Assembly: GCA_012184525.1 (NCBI GenBank)
Contig: WOFQ01000028.1
Location: forward strand, 124,001-188,000
Reading direction: 5' to 3'
Origin: Xenoacremonium recifei
Taxonomy: Eukaryota > Ascomycota > Sordariomycetes > Hypocreales > Nectriaceae
DNA length: 64,000 nt
Made by a program: the position numbers and the translations under genes. Positions within the stretch are counted from its first letter, which is position 1. Each line of letters begins with the position of its first letter. Positions 34,701 to 45,291 of the stretch are shown one piece after another. The notes under the pieces were generated by a model. The model was given only the letters and a program-made list of their open reading frames with translations, had not been told where the DNA came from and ran no database searches.

Positions 34701-36719
34701 TTAAGCCGAGGACTTTTTTGGCATCTCGGCATCGTGCAGAGTTGGAATCTTGGAGGATCCTGACCACAACCCTCTCGTACCTGAAAGGAATGAGCGAAAT
34801 GCATGACTGAGACTAGGGAGGTTTTCTTGTAATGCCGAACTCACGCCTTTTCGATCCCTTCAGGAAACGTCCCTGGTTCTAACTCCTTCCTCAAACCCGC
34901 CAGTCTGGTCTGACTCAAGAGATTTGCCATAACTAGACGAGCATATAGAAACATTCCTGTGATAAGAAATTAGCTCTTGCTATCATTGTACAAAGAATAA
35001 CGTACCCTCAGCTCCAACCGTGACTCGACCGACGATATTGGCTCCCTCTCTATCTTGAATACCGAACTTATTCTTTATTTTATCACAAAGCCCAAGACAG
35101 TACTGTCGAATATCTTCTGAATGCCCAGACGCTTTGAGCGAGATGGCTGGCTGGCTCTCGAGCAGCTTGTCCACAACGCCATCTTGTTGGGCACTGAAAA
35201 GAATACGCAGGGTCCCCTTGAATTCAGTTGTATCTCTCCTAGCCATGGCTAAGAACCAGTTGACAGTCCTTGTGGCTTGCTCTGGAGAACATTCGTCCAG
35301 ACCATCGAGAATAAGGTAAGAGGCACAATAGGATTCTAATCCCAGAGATACAAGCTCCTCAAGCTTTGATGTAGCGCGAAGATTCACCGCTTCAATCGGT
35401 AACGTCTCTTTCAGGAAATGGTCCGACGTAGATTGGTCCTGTGAGATAAGCTGCTGCAAAATAGACCTGAGCATGCTGTTGTGGGTTGACTTGTTCTCTT
35501 CTTGGTGCTTGAAGTAGAAGTAGGCAACGCACGGCTGTGTGGTCTTTGATTGCTTTTCGTCATGTAATTTCTCTACCACCGCTGACATTAAAGTTGTTTT
35601 ACCTGCGTTTGAACCAATTAAATACCGATTTAGGAAGATTGGTGGGCATCTTACCGGCGCCGGGTATTCCATGGACGTATAGGATTCGATGTCTGGTGCT
35701 GTCTATGTCTGTGTTGTACCAGGTTTTGAAAAGAGGATCCTCAAATAGCCAGCCCCCAGTGCTGGATCCAGCACTTGCTCTAGCTCGGTCGTCTGTGAAG
35801 ATTTCCTGATCAGTTTCGTAGTCAGGAGCCTGTAGCCTATCTCGTATATGTGCAAGCCGCTGTCTGTGCTTGTCAAGATTCTCCTGGTGGGCTCGTTCGT
35901 CAGCTGCTTGTCGCATGGCGGAAATGTCATTAAGAATCTGTTGGCTCTGTGCCAGGGTTACAGAAGCCTTTTCGCTTTCAAGAAGCTTTCTTCGTTTTTC
36001 TAGGCTATTGAATATCGGACCAAACTGGGACTCGAATGTCTTCCACGTTGAGTGAAAGAATTTCTTCCATGCTGGGAATTTTTAGCAAAGGTTGGAACCA
36101 ACCCCCCAATCTCCAGAGGAAGAAATACCAGGTCGCTTGAACACTCTAATGGCGGCTTCGTGAAAATTCAGGACATCAGAGTAGTAATCCTCAAGCACAC
36201 TGGCCAGGCGTGAATTTGACTCGAAGGTAGCTTGATAGTGTAAAAGTGCTGGGATTGTATCGCCGATCTGCGAGTAAACATCGAGGAGTTTGTCGAAGGA
36301 GTTTACCCAAGTTTGTGCAATCTGAGACCTTGTCAGAGGAGGAAAAGAGACACGCTAAGGTTCCTGTGAGCACATGCCTGCAGTAGGAATTTTATTGGAC
36401 CCTTTGAAAGTTAGCCAACGTTAGGAACAGGAACAATGCGGAAGATTACCCAGATAAAGCACACGATCTCATGCACGTTCAGGAAGACTTCGATCACCTT
36501 GCCAAGTTGGTCCATAGCTTCGAGGAATGCTCCTAACCGCTTCATGCCTCTAAGACTACCTTCTCGTCCATGCTCGTCTTGAATTTGTTGGCAGACATCG
36601 CGAACGTCCTGTAGAGTACAGACAGAAAACTGACTAGCGAGTTCAGGCGAAAGCTTCGTCTTGAACCGGCTTAATGCTTTTTCAAAGCTGTCTGAGCGAA
36701 GCACTGCCATTTCCGCCAT
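31759..36719 (-). CDS. NACHT NTPase receptor with C2H2-like zinc finger, ankyrin and WD40-like repeats
   Basis: NLR-like STAND protein, ten exons, 1485 residues: 36450-36719, 36378-36401 (24 nt microexon), 36129-36321, 35655-36071, 35006-35602, 34845-34956, 34481-34780, 32595-34428, 32075-32536 and 31759-32007. Intron 2 is GC-AG (GCATGT donor). The N-terminal region (residues 1-160, ending VCFIW-GPIKFLLQ-IAQTW across the microexon) resembles the fungal DUF7708-type domain. P-loop GIPGAGKTT lies near 297-305 and Walker B YLILDGLDEC follows. KIVHRTAQDF is near 630-640, a zinc-finger-like Cys/His region near 808-868, ankyrin-like repeats at about 887-1110, and WD-like blades (VHLWDLETCSELYTI, ILVWHVTDI) at about 1150-1485. 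The last intron is less certain; without it the protein ends at 32015. Probable role: recognition of non-self leading to a cell-death or defence response (family inference). Confidence 0.83.
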
Positions 36720-37236
36720 CGCTGACAAGAACAAGGTGTCCAGTTCTGATGGCGACTGACTGATTGTGTGCTTTGAGGGCTAGTTGATAAGGCGACCAAA
36801 TGTTGGAAGACAGGAAAAGGAAAATGAAGATTTTTTAGGAGGGGAAAATGAGTTGGGCGGTTAGGCAGCCAAGGCGGTCTGTCAACTGACCAACTGACGA
36901 ATCAAAAGTGCAATTCGCCCGCATTTGCGATGTGTTGGGGGCTGAAAAAGCGTGTTGGTTGTGCAAAAATTGCGGCTGAGTCTCCCCAGCCCCAGGCTTT
37001 TTGTATGGCTGATTCCCGCTCAATCTTGCTAAGCCGTTCTTTATCTTCTACTCAGCTCGTAGTAGCTTTCGTGACACACTTACTGCCCATTCCTCAGAGC
37101 TTGGTTTGCCAAAGATCAACGTCCTCCTGCTCCCGGTAACTCACAGAGGCGTCGCCTTTGGCCACTGGGCCAACGCCAACGCTAAGACCTCGATAATCCA
37201 GCCGACTCATCAAAACTTCAAGCGTAAAGAAGTACA
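36720..37236. promoter_or_regulatory. shared promoter of the NACHT receptor / SNF2 pair
   Basis: 517 bp between divergent starts. It contains a palindrome-like GTCAACTGACCAACTGAC near 36882-36900. No ORF of its own. Confidence 0.5.
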
Positions 37237-40144
37237 ATGGATGGCGAGATTTGCTATGGAGCAGTGAGTTGACCCTCTTGTTTGACGTCTGAAATTATTG
37301 CCTGACTCTGCTCACCAGCTGCACAATGTCAAAGCCAAGGTACAGGGCAAAACTCAGGCCATTGTTGACCCAGATGTGGGAAGAAGCGACGACCCTTTTG
37401 CGCACTTTCCAATCATATACAGAGACCGCATTTACTATATTAAGGACCAAGCTGCCGCTGATTTCGCTGTCCTGGACACAAAAACCACGTCCCAACTGAA
37501 AGTCCTTGAAGACGTCGAGGCAGTTCGATATGAGGCTGTCATAAGCTCTAGCTTATTTTCTAAGCGGTACAAACAACGCAAAGGGGGGAGCAAACTGCCA
37601 AGTATATTTGATTTGTCCGTCAATATCATCGGTCCAAAACCAGATGCCGATACAGTTGCGTCGCGACTTCAGAAAACGGCGGCATACCTACAGCACCCTC
37701 AAGCATTGTGCGAAGGGATTGACTATGATAATCCGCAGTTTCTCAAGTTTCCTGACAATAGGCTGAACATGCGGGAACTCGTCGGAATCACTAACGACCC
37801 CTCCTGGGCTCGGAAAGTGAAGATTGCGGAAGAAGTTGCCGAGATGTTTGAGTCCTTGGCCACAGTAAGCGGTGAAGGAATGAACTTTCTGGTACCGCCG
37901 CCTCAGCTAAGGTCGACACTGAAGAGGTAAGCCCTAGACACACATCTTCTTCAGAACGTTTAGTTGCTTATAAAGGATTTCAGCCACCAAGAAGAGGGCC
38001 TTCGATTCATTTTGTTGCGGGAAAGCCTACCGTTCGCACAAAGCTCAGCCACGGCATTGCGACAGCTGATTGGGGATAGGTATGAGGGTATCCAATCAAT
38101 CTTGAAACTGGGCTATACTGATTTAAGGAAGCGATACCAAGTCGCAAACATGTTTTGGGCCAGTTGGAGGTATGATAGCAGACGTTATGGGACTTGGCAA
38201 GACGCTCACCATCCTCACCGCGATCTTCCATTCTGTTAACGAAGCAGAAGAGTTTGCAAGCTTTTACCAAGCTCCGGGCGATGAAGAGATGAAAACGATA
38301 CCCACCAAGGCTACCCTCGTGGTAGTGTCATCGGCCCGTGAGTCATGAAGATTTCCTAGGTGATGGTGGCCCTGCACTAACTCTCCGCAGAGCTTCTTGA
38401 AAACTGGAAAGCTGAGATATGTATGTGAGTAATATACCGACTTCACCATATTCGGATGAAGACTCATATCTTTAGTCATTTCAATCCAAAAGCATTGGAA
38501 TTCTACTCATTTCACGGACCGAGACGATCTCGAGATGCCGCAATACTCAAGTCTGCCAACGTGGTGCTGACTACCTATGCGACCCTTATGGCGGACTTCA
38601 AGGCGCAGAACGTTCTTCAAAAATTGAACTGGTATCGCGTGGTGTTAGACGAAGGTAAGGACTTGGGTCAAAATACTTTCTTCCATAACATTTATCTCTG
38701 ACTGGTTTGAACAAGCCCACTACATTCGAAATCCATTATCGAAACAGTTCAAAGCAGCCGTAAGTCTTGTGACTGAAAGGAGGTGGTGTCTCACGGGTAC
38801 TCCGATTCAGAACAGGTTGCAAGATTTGACGTCTTTGACCGAGTTCCTGCAACTTGCCCCATGTTCAGATAAGGGTTCTTTTCATAAGAAAGTGCTATGT
38901 AGGCTGTCAGAGGGTGGTGCGAAATCTACACAGCCCCTTCGAGCTTATCTGCAAGCCTATTGTCTTCGAAGAAGCCAGAGGTGCCTTCAGCTTCCAGACT
39001 GCGTTTCGCATATGGTGGAGTGCAGCTTCTCCGACGCAGAGAAACAAATTTACGGCTCTCTCCTCCAGGAAGCCAGACAGGAGATCAGTCGTCTCGTGGG
39101 CCAAAGAGACGGTATCAGGTGCAATGTATTGTTCAAGGCGATGCTGAAAATGCGCATGCTCTGCAACCTGGGAACATTTTCCTCGACGGAAAATGCTGCA
39201 TGCGAGCGTTGTTCGATAAACAACGAGGATACCAGGATGCTTGTAGATAGCTACTCCAGCTGTCCAAACTGTGGAAGGCCTTTCCGTTTGTCATCAGCTG
39301 ATCAGAATAGCGGAAGTGGAAGCCTCAGTGTCTCGCAGGAAAGCCGAGAGACGAGCTTCAGTAGTGTCGAGACTCCTGTCCGTCTCGGGCAACAAGGGGT
39401 TCCTTCAAGCCCGGGTGGCTTTTCAACCAAGCTTCAAACCGTGGTACAAAAAGTGCTTGAAGGTGGCGATGGCAGCAAAAAGTGAGTATTTTGCATCAAT
39501 CCTGGAACCTTTGACTAAACTAGCCAGCATCGTTTTCTCCAGCTGGACTTCCACGCTCGATCACCTAGCTGAGATGTTTGACCACGCCTTGGTTCCTGTC
39601 CTTAGAGTCGATGGGAGAGTCAGCTATGCCGACAGAAACAAGCGGTTAGAGTCGTTTAAAACCGACCCTAACGAAAGGGTCCTGCTAATTTCCATCGAGA
39701 CTGGGGCCCTCGGGTAAGGATACCCCTTTATTTCTAGAATAAGACCTCTAACAGCTTAGTTTAACGCTTACTGTGGCCAACCGAGTCCATCTTGTTGAGC
39801 CCCAATGGAACCCATCTGTCGAGGAGCAGGCCATTGGGCGAGCTTTGCGAATGGGACAGACACGGACTGTCGAAGTTTTCCGATACGTTGTGACAAAGAC
39901 TGTAGAGAAGGTGTTGGCGGCCCTATATTATTGACCACGAGTATTGCTTGTTAATATATAGTTTACAGAATATTTTGGATCTTCAAAAGAAGAAGAAGAA
40001 TCTGGCTAAGTTCACTTTTGACACTGAGAAAGACGATGATTCACTTTCCGAGACGTTCCGGGTAAATCGCATTGTTTTCCAGACCCCAACACCGACTAAC
40101 TTCTACAGGACCTCATATCAGTGGTGACTGCAGACGAATTATAG
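37237..40144 (+). CDS. SNF2-family ATPase/helicase, Rad5/HLTF-like, with a reduced zinc motif
   Basis: Eleven exons: 37237-37263, 37319-37926, 37984-38087, 38128-38337, 38391-38424, 38476-38654, 38716-39481, 39528-39713, 39760-39910, 39969-40061 and 40109-40144; 797 residues. Motifs in order: LKSHQEEGLRFIL (about 210), Walker A MIADVMGLGKTLTIL (about 262-276), TLVVVSSAQLLENWK, DEAH box VLDEAHYIRN (about 386), RRWCLTGTPIQNRL, helicase C IVFSSWTSTLDHL, ISIETGALGLTLT, and EEQAIGRALRMGQTR. Between the lobes only a short CERC...CPNC motif replaces the RING of Rad5. Intron 3 (38088-38127) is just 40 nt with donor GTATCC, chosen because only it joins the Walker A frame. A GTAAGT at 38760 is in frame and apparently unused. 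Likely nuclear chromatin or DNA-repair ATPase. Confidence 0.83.
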
Positions 40145-40499
40145 GCAAATCAAACATATATCTACTTTATATAGGATCTGGTCATCGCGCATCAATCTTT
40201 GAGCACCCATGGAGTCACCTTGAATTCAACATTGAGCTGGGGTTATAGCAAATCAGAGGCTCGGGTTAAGCTTAGGGTCAGGGACGTTGACCAGGCTTTC
40301 AAGTAGAGGGCTTAAGTTGAGGCGCTTTTGTGCAGAATGATTGTTCAAAGTTGGGATGTTATCAGGGGCTTGCTGGCTAGTCAAAATTGAGCGCGCGATA
40401 GTCACCCACTTTATGTACTGTATGTGGACATTCGAAAGAGCCATTTTGGATGTTATATGCCGAGCCCTTTTTTGAGTCGTGGTTTGGTATGCTAGAATC
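40145..40499. other. intergenic, convergent 3' ends
   Basis: 355 bp between the stops of the SNF2 gene and the esterase. No feature seen. Confidence 0.55.
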
Positions 40500-42222
40500 C
40501 TAAACCTCACAGACATAACTTGACGAAATGTCAATCTCGCCTCCAATATACGTCGCGGTCTGCGGCCAGGGGCAGAGCAGTCTGCTAATGTTCGCGTTGC
40601 CGTTCGTCCCCGTGCTCAGCACGCTCGCTGGCTTCTCTCCTCTTTCAACCCATGCCACCAGAGCTTCGGCAACATGATACGTATCCGGACTCGCAGGGTA
40701 ATAAGTCGAGCCTCCGCAATGTCCACCGCCTGGGACCATGAACAAGTTGAAGAAGTCCGAGATATCGCCCCCGAAAAAGGTCTCCATATCTTGTAAGTGC
40801 TGTATAGGCCAGATAGCAGCATTATAAGGATCAGCCCAGCCTACCATTCATGATTAGCAATTTTGTGGCGGTGGGGTAAGGCCGCGGCTTAATACCTTGA
40901 GTTACCATCATCTTCCCACCATTCTTTCTGAACCTCGATAGATCAGTGCTGACCGCATCAATAAACTGGCCTAGCTTCTCATTTACGATTCCAGCGTCTG
41001 TCTTGAAATTGAAATCAAGGGGGTTGTACTCGAGGTTATCGTAGACTACGTTTTGCAACAAGGGAATTGAGAAGGCGTCAGCAAGAGACTCTGAAGTACC
41101 CTCTTGGCCATACCACGAGGACTCCGATCCAACGGAGAAACCTGGGTAGATCTCAGCTCCGTTTGCAGTAGAAGGCGGGCCAGCATAAATCTCCTTGGCG
41201 GCTTGGAGTTGGGCAGGGCTGAGACAAGCGGAGGCATTCGCTGTGGGAGAGCCGCATGCCATTGTGCTTATGTCAAAGTCACATAGCAGAGGATTCTCAA
41301 GCATTCGGTCCTCCACTCCATCGAGCATGTCACACTGATCGAGCACAGCGGCCGTGATCACATCAAGTGTGGCCTGTGGGATCAGCGAGTCGTTTTGAGT
41401 TTTGACAAAGTTCCAGAGAAAGGAGAGGGCCAGATGCGAGTACCAATTTCCTGGGCTCCCGGCGTAAATCCCGTCGAAGAGGTCAGGGTGGAACTGGGCC
41501 AGCGAAAAGCCTTGAGCTCCTCCAGTTGAGCACCCATCATAGTAGCTGTAGCGTGCGGGAGATCCGTAGTACGCCTCGACGATAGACTTCGCAGGTCCGG
41601 TAAAAATAGATACAGCATTATGAATCCAGGCTTCCAGCTGGTTCTGGTCATGCATGTAAGGAAGATAGACGCCTGGGGCACCGCTTCCATCGTTGTTCTT
41701 TGATGCGAGATGCCCTGAGTCTCCTCTATAAACGCGTCAATGGTTCGGGCTCAGAACTGCGCGAACGGTGGAAAGATCTTTCTTACCCAGCTACGGCGAA
41801 GCCTTTGTTTAACTGCAACAGCATATTGGCATTATCGATGATACCAGCAAATCCACCGTTTCCTAGGTAAAGTGTAAGTAATCTTGGCTTTGTAAGGACA
41901 AAGGTGACTCACCAACAGCCATGAATCTCCCAGTATATGCCGACGCATCTGGGAGGTACATCTGGAAATTGAGAGTATCATTTTTCGTGTAGGCAACCTG
42001 GCCATTGACCAGACAATACTCGAACAGATTGTCACTCGTAGAGTTCGCTGGAACTAGCGTCGTATTTATTATTGTTGCACCCTGGCTTGCCAACGACTTT
42101 GCGATAGTACCAGCAAACGTCGAGCAGTCTTTGTTAGGGTGAGGTAGAACGAACGAATGAGCAAGCGAGACCAGAAGACTTTGGACTGCAATAGCAGTCG
42201 AGATAGAGAGGATGGAAGGCAT
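40500..42222 (-). CDS. Secreted tannase / feruloyl esterase family enzyme
   Basis: Four exons on the minus strand: 41913-42222, 41787-41862, 40896-41725 and 40500-40840; 518 residues. The signal peptide is MPSILSISTAIAVQSLLVSL. The nucleophile elbow YYDGCSTGGAQGF (about residue 194) and the later GGGHCGG carry the family-specific cysteines next to the catalytic Ser and His (CS-D-HC arrangement, where a disulfide joins the two catalytic loops). GFAVAGGDSGHLAS is the conserved block after the second intron. Several NxS/T sites suit a secreted glycoprotein. It hydrolyses gallate or hydroxycinnamate esters of plant polymers; tannase and feruloyl esterase cannot be told apart here. Divergent from a sugar transporter. 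Confidence 0.9.
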
Positions 42223-42950
42223 CGTGCATGTAACCCAATACCAAGACAGGGACCATCTACCAGTTTGTCAAAGGGTCTACAGTGGGAAATTGCCTTCTAC
42301 TTAAGCACTATTCCGATGCTCGCTGGTTTGGTTTCCTTGTTGATTGAGGGGCCCCGGATTACGAAAAGCGAGCAGACTCCGCACTCGCTTCTCCATACTC
42401 TGGTCTTTTCCGCAAGCTAGAATCGGGGAGGGGCAACCGAAAGATCGTCGTGACCGAAAATGAGTGGTTTTGGTCGGAGAGAGCGCCGATCCCAGGTGTT
42501 TACAGAACCTGATTTTGTTTAGACAAACACTGGCGCGGCCGAGTTCCGCACGGGTCGGACTTACATCGTCGAAACATGCCACCGCTACCGGCCTAATCGC
42601 TAGTGTGTTCCTAGATAGAACCTATATGTAAGGATGTGTAAGACTTCAATTGACAGTGAACCTGCGGGGAAGCTGAACGGATGGCGGGGAAGTGGAGGTA
42701 CCGTACCAACAGGAGGCATCGGAACCCGGATTGGCAAACTACAAATCAAGGCTGGGCTGACTCATGTGTCGGGAACGGGTCACCGACGCCGACAACCCTT
42801 TTGACGTGCCGTGATACCCGTGCAAGTGCTGTTTATGAAAGCATCCGAGTCGAGGATAAAACACTCAAGGGACGCAATGTCGTGATGATTCCTCAGCTCT
42901 ATTGTCAAGAACCATACAGCTGGACCTGACAGCCGAGTGTCGTTATCACG
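42223..42950. promoter_or_regulatory. bidirectional promoter region esterase / sugar transporter
   Basis: 728 bp. Contains CGGGG/CCCCG triplet motifs near 42349-42355 and 42423-42433, and a dyad GACCGAAAA...TTTTGGTCGG at 42452-42477 with terminal CCG and CGG, a layout some Zn2Cys6 factors bind. The adjacent regulator gene makes this worth testing. No ORF accepted. Confidence 0.45.
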
Positions 42951-44807
42951 ATGGTATCTAAATTCTATGGCCTGCGCGGCAAAGCGCTGAATTCCTTTAT
43001 TATCTGGACCGTCATCTGCCCTGCATACATCTTGTTTGGGTGGAACAACGCGCTTCTCGGAGGTCTTCTTACGCTGGACTCATGGATTGAGACCTTCCCT
43101 CGTATTGACACCCTGAACACAACTGGCGGGCAGAAAGCAGAGAACTCCAGGATTCAAGGTCAGCCCCTTCTAGAGTTTCTGTCGTCAGTATTAGGGGCTT
43201 CTGTGTCTGACTTCCATTCTCACCAGGCACTGTTGTGGCCATATACACATTAGGGTGCTTTTTCGGTGCTATGAGCTGCATCTGGCTCGGGGATCGGCTC
43301 GGTCGTATTCGAACTATCATGATCGGGGCGACCTTGAACACTGTCGGCTCAATACTCCAAGCCTCATCTTTCTCGCTTGGCCAGCTCATTGTAGGTCGAG
43401 TTGTCAGCGGTCTCGGGTTCGGGGCACTCTCTGCAACGGCACCAAACTGGCAAGCCGAGTGTAGCAAAGCCGAGCACCGTGGCTCTGTTGTTATTTTAGA
43501 GAGTCTGTTCATCAGTCTTGGTTTAGGTGAGCTGCTTCTTCGGGCTACCGTATCCTCCTGTGTCACTAAGATATACTAGCTCTCGTTTCATGGATCTCCT
43601 TTGGAGTCTCCTACGCCGGAGGCTCGGTTGCCTGGAGGCTCCCCCTCGCGCTGTCGGGGTTGTGGTCGTTGATCGTCCTCGCAGTCATCTATCCTCTACC
43701 CGAATCGCCGCGGTGGCTGGTAAGAGAAGGCAAGATTGATCAAGCCAAGGAGGTACTGGCTGCCCTTAACGACGTCGCAGCCAACTCGGAATAAGTTCAA
43801 AATGGAATTGCAGAGATAGAAGAGTCCTTGGCCGCGACTGGTAGCGGCCGCTTCCTGGATATCTTCACCAACGGTAAAGAAAGGCTTTTTCATCGAACCT
43901 GTCTTGCTGCTGCCGGGCAGCTCTTCCAACAGCTTTGTGGGATCAACACAATAGCCTTTTATGTTTCTACAATCTTCCAGGAAGATTTGGGTCTTACCGG
44001 TGCCGATAGTCGAATTCTCGGTGCCGCGGTGTTTACTTGGCAGACAGTGGCTTCGCCCATTGGTGTATTAACGGTCGACCGAGCCGGGAGAAGGAAACTT
44101 ATGCTAGTTTCCTGTGTGGGAATGGGTATCTGCATGGCTATTATGGCAGGAACTGTCTCACATTCTCACAATCATGCTGCGGTTATAGTTGCCGGGGTGT
44201 CCATCTTCATCTTCTCGGGCTTCTTCCCCGTCGGGTCAGTTCCGAAGCAGCACATACTCTGGCTTTTTAGAGTATTTTAAACGAGCTTCACTGACGGGTT
44301 GTTTAGTTTCCTCGGTCTCACGTTTCTCTATGCCAGCGAAGTAGCACCGCTGTCAGTCCGGGTGCCAATCACCAGTATTTCGACGGGGACGGCCTGGATA
44401 TTCAACTTTATGGTTGCAGAAGTAAGCCCTGTCGGGTTTGCTAATATTGGCTCCAAGTTTTACATCGTATGGGCCGTCTTCAATCTTGCCTTGATCTTTC
44501 CATGTAAGCATGACTTCTAGTCCTAGACTTCATATGCTAATCCGTTGCATTAGGTGTATACTTCTTCTTCCCAGGTTCGTATTCAAGCCAAAGTATTTGC
44601 ATTTTCCTAATTATTTGCCTAGAAACAAGTGGTCGGTCACTGGAGGAAGTTGACGAAATCTTTGAGAATTCGGATGGTGTACTGTCAGCAGTGCGAGCTT
44701 CTAAGACTTTGCCTAGAAAGCATGCAGTGAGGCATGGAATTGCCATGGTGGAAAAGGGAGAACAGCCCACTAACGACCAGCGAGAGGTCTTGGAAATGCC
44801 AGCATAA
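42951..44807 (+). pseudogene. MFS sugar transporter with one in-frame TAA
   Basis: Six exons: 42951-43158, 43227-43526, 43580-44234, 44307-44503, 44554-44574 (21 nt) and 44623-44807; 522 codons. Sugar-porter signatures are intact: DRLGRIRTIMIG, LPESPRWLV, GQLFQQLCGINTIAFYVS, DRAGRRKLM, FPETSGRSLEEVDEIF. In the middle loop, codon 43792-43794 reads TAA (ANSE-stop-VQNGIAEIE) with the frame open on both sides. The stop falls after about the sixth membrane segment, so only the N-terminal half would be made without read-through. All splice sites remain good, so inactivation is recent, or the stop is an assembly error or is read through. A CAA to TAA change needs a single C to T at CpA, the RIP-preferred dinucleotide (inference). 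Confidence 0.85.
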
Positions 44808-45291
44808 AGTAGGAAAATCTTCCATCAAGTGCAGTGAACTCTTCAATAAGGACTTTTGTAATGGTAAAATAGCACTCTTTTCCAAGTCTCGCGGCTTTTG
44901 GCTCAGTGAACAGAGGACTTGAAAATGATAACTGTGTGATAAAGGTCCTTCCTTCTGCGATGCTTCTTGGGTATGATAGGTAGCTACTATACTGCAGAAA
45001 CTTCATGAATTTTTTTCCAGACATTGCTGCTTTTTTTTATACCACGGAGAGCACATCGAGCGTACCTTTTAAGTGCGTTAAATCTTATTTACGGGGATTT
45101 CCTAACTAACTCCTTCGGCAGCGATGGATTCAATCTAGTTCGAGTACTCGCTTTACCCAATAGGAATAGGCATAAAAGTTCTTGGTCGAGGATCAGCTCA
45201 GATCCAATACGCCCGGCCTTATTAAAGCTATGGAGCCCGACTTTCAGTCTCTCATCGGCTTTTATCACCGAAGCCTCCGCGCAACGCCTTC
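44808..45291. other. intergenic, promoter of the Zn2Cys6 gene
   Basis: 484 bp between two plus-strand genes. A T-run followed by ATACC lies at 45030-45043. No gene recognised. Confidence 0.5.

Noticed and set aside
38080..38127. Alternative 48 nt SNF2 intron with donor GTATGA
   Set aside because: It keeps the frame that ends at 38239 and loses Walker A. Only the donor eight bases later joins the ATPase frame.
38760..38765. GTAAGT inside the SNF2 gene, a perfect donor
   Set aside because: Reading straight through gives KAAVSLVTERRWCLTGTPIQN, the conserved helicase block, and no suitable acceptor follows.
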